Source: Erythrobacter donghaensis
GTDB lineage: Bacteria; Pseudomonadota; Alphaproteobacteria; Sphingomonadales; Sphingomonadaceae
Direction of reading: 5' to 3'
Length of the DNA: 5,505 nt
Assembly: GCF_001557325.1 (NCBI RefSeq)
Contig: NZ_LSJS01000228.1
Span: 1 to 5,505 of the forward strand
The notes under the pieces are model-generated. The model saw nothing but the letters and a program-made list of their open reading frames with translations. It made no database searches and had not been told where the DNA came from. The position numbers and the translations under genes are program-made. This document shows positions 4,111 to 5,505 of this stretch, piece by piece. Position 1 is the first letter of the stretch, and every line of letters starts with the position of its first letter.

Positions 4111-5453
4111 CCGGTCCGCGGCTCAAGAGCCTGATCATCGAGAATTTCCGGAGTCTGCGCGGCAAGGTCGTTATCCCGCTCGATGCTCAGGTTGTGCTCG
4201 TTCACGGCACGAACGGCATGGGCAAGACCAGCGTGCTGTCCGCCCTGGAGCTGGGCCTCACGGGGAAAATTGCCCATCTCGCGGCGGATGGAGAAGGCTA
4301 CAAATCGTATTTGACCACGTTGGATTCCGGTGGTGGTTCGATTTCGCTCGCGACCTCAGCACCGCATTGCGAAGGCGGACGTACGGAAGGCACCCTGAAG
4401 TTTAACGACGGGACATTTACGCCAACGCCATTGCTCGATGCGCGTGATGCTCGCTTCTTCGCGGAGCGTTGCTATCTGCCCCAGGCGACCCTGGGCCGCC
4501 TGCTCGAAATCTATGATGATCAGAAGACCGACAGCACGTCGCCTTTGACGCTGTTCGTGAAGGAACTTCTCGGGCTCGATCCGTTAGACGCATTGGTTGA
4601 TGGCCTGGACCCGGCGTTTAATGTGACTCGAGTCCGCCGGATCGCGCCCGACTACCGCCGTGCGGAAATGTTGAAAACATCGTTGCAGGAGCAAATCGGT
4701 AAGTCTGATCGCTCCATCGCTGCGGCGAAAACGGAGGCTGAGGCCCGTCGCGCCAGAATCAACGAAATCTTGGGCAACCTTGGCGGCAACGCTCCACTGA
4801 TCGTTACGGATGAGACCGATCTCAGCGCGATGCGAGCTGACATTCGATTGGCGCATGACGGAGATCGCGGCCTTAGCGATCTTAGTCGGCAACGTTCCGA
4901 ACTGCGGGGATTGCTTGAGCGGTGGCAATCGCTTCCCTCGGGAGAGGCTAGCCGTGACGTTGCTGCAAAGGAGCGAGCCGATCAAGCTGCGTCGAATTTA
5001 TTCATAGCGTGGCGAGCGGACGAGCGAACGGGGAACGCGCTGGATCGAGCGATTGATGCTGCGCGATCGGCCTTTTCAGATGTTCCTTCGCTGGACGATG
5101 GGCCAGAGAAGGCCCGAAGCGAAGCTTTGCGGCGCGCGGCGGGTGAAGAAACACGTTTGGAATCGCTCCTCGCCACACACACAGCGGCCACTGAAAACGT
5201 GGAGAAACTGAACGCCGTCGTGCAGCGCGCCACGAGCCGCATTGAGGAATTGAACAAGGACCTGGCCGGTTCCGCGGAAGATGCGAGATCGCTCGCGACC
5301 GCGCTGGCCGGCGTCGTTCCGCATATTCACGGCGACACCTGCCCTGTCTGCGATCGTGATTTTGCCCAACAGGATGTCGGACCACTTTCTTCACACATAG
5401 CAGCCAAGATCGCGTCTCTCACCAGCGAGGCCGGTCGTTTGCAGGCCCTTTGA
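4107..5453 (+). CDS. lmuB: SMC/Rad50-like zinc-hook ATPase (LmuB-like), truncated by an insertion sequence
   Basis: N-terminal half (448 aa) of an SMC-like ABC ATPase, the likely DNA-sensing motor of the operon. The start LKSLIIENFRSLRG (6-19) is the typical first strand of the family. Walker A is GTNGMGKT (34-41), and Q126 in YLPQATLGRLLE is a plausible Q-loop. FVKELLGLDPLDAL (150-163) leads into coiled coil at about 185-225 and again at about 335-405. The zinc hook follows as CPVC (412-415). In Rad50/SMC proteins the hook sits at the middle, so the intact protein should be roughly 800-900 aa. The second coil, LSGGQ-type signature, Walker B and H-loop are absent. The frame ends at TGA 5451-5453, which coincides with the first bases of an apparent IS terminus, so this is an interrupted gene rather than a short natural form. 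The product cannot form a complete ATP-binding head and is probably non-functional. The start overlaps lmuC by 4 bp. Confidence 0.85.
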   Translation: MTGPRLKSLIIENFRSLRGKVVIPLDAQVVLVHGTNGMGKTSVLSALELGLTGKIAHLAADGEGYKSYLTTLDSGGGSISLATSAPHCEGGRTEGTLKFNDGTFTPTPLLDARDARFFAERCYLPQATLGRLLEIYDDQKTDSTSPLTLFVKELLGLDPLDALVDGLDPAFNVTRVRRIAPDYRRAEMLKTSLQEQIGKSDRSIAAAKTEAEARRARINEILGNLGGNAPLIVTDETDLSAMRADIRLAHDGDRGLSDLSRQRSELRGLLERWQSLPSGEASRDVAAKERADQAASNLFIAWRADERTGNALDRAIDAARSAFSDVPSLDDGPEKARSEALRRAAGEETRLESLLATHTAATENVEKLNAVVQRATSRIEELNKDLAGSAEDARSLATALAGVVPHIHGDTCPVCDRDFAQQDVGPLSSHIAAKIASLTSEAGRLQAL

Positions 5454-5505
5454 AGCGGCCCCCGAATTCCCCGGACAGGACCTCACACTTATGTAAGAGT
5501 GAGGA
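5451..5505 (+). mobile_element. End of an IS3-family-like insertion sequence, cut by the window edge
   Basis: From 5451 the sequence abruptly stops looking like the ATPase gene. It begins TGAAGCGGCCCCCG and continues to GGACA near 5477. A TGAA-GC/GG-CCCC terminus resembles the terminal inverted repeats of many IS3-family elements, which start with TG. Just after it comes a 24-bp imperfect palindrome and a GAGGA run that could be the ribosome site of the first transposase ORF, expected beyond 5505. The family call is from the terminus only; no transposase sequence is in the window. Transposition would have duplicated 3-5 bp of lmuB, so the last bases before 5451 (for example CTT) may reappear at the far end. 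Confidence 0.6.
5481..5504. repeat. 24-bp imperfect palindrome in the IS leader
   Basis: The arms CCTCAC-A-CTTA and TAAG-A-GTGAGG pair across a central TG, with a single A-A mismatch. The right arm contains GTGAGG, close to a Shine-Dalgarno. As RNA it could therefore fold and limit translation of the transposase, a known way for insertion sequences to avoid activation by outside transcription. As DNA it could be a repressor site. Confidence 0.5.

Noticed and set aside
1..5505. CRISPR array, tRNA or rRNA genes
   Set aside because: No regularly spaced repeat array, no cloverleaf-like segment and no rRNA-like stretch were seen on either strand.

Overview
The window looks like accessory DNA from a GC-rich alphaproteobacterium. 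A sphingomonad-type host is plausible, judging from base composition, codon use and the F-type pilin gene, but nothing here fixes the genus. It reads as cargo beside the transfer genes of a conjugative plasmid or integrative element.

Left end (1-349, minus strand): a complete pilin precursor gene of the F-type TraA (VirB2/TrbC) kind, transcribed out of the window, presumably into the rest of a tra operon. Its upstream region (350-699) is a divergent intergenic space with a 7-bp inverted repeat close to the traA start. Middle left (700-1446, plus strand): two small DNA-binding protein genes, a helix-turn-helix protein of 153 aa and an AlpA-family regulator of about 83 aa. They are separated by only 33 bp and are probably co-transcribed. 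A gap of about 380 bp (1447-1825) follows. It carries paired repeats and inverted repeats, ending in a strong stem-loop directly in front of a Shine-Dalgarno sequence.

Right half (1826-5453, plus strand): a tightly coupled three-gene operon with 4-bp overlaps (GTGA, ATGA). It encodes a SIR2-domain protein (566 aa), a small protein (195 aa) and an SMC/Rad50-like ATPase with a Walker A motif and a CPVC zinc hook. This composition and order fit a Lamassu anti-phage / anti-plasmid defence system with a SIR2 effector (LmuA-Sir2, LmuC, LmuB; equivalent in order to DdmA-DdmB-DdmC). In such systems the SMC-like ATPase senses foreign DNA structures and releases the effector. A SIR2 effector is expected to deplete NAD+ and cause abortive infection.

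The ATPase gene is broken. Just after the zinc hook the reading frame runs into what looks like the terminal inverted repeat of an IS3-family insertion sequence. The stop codon is the first three bases of that terminus. The second coiled coil, ABC signature and Walker B are therefore missing, and the system is probably inactive as arranged. The last 55 bp are the IS end and a long imperfect palindrome that probably precedes its first transposase ORF.
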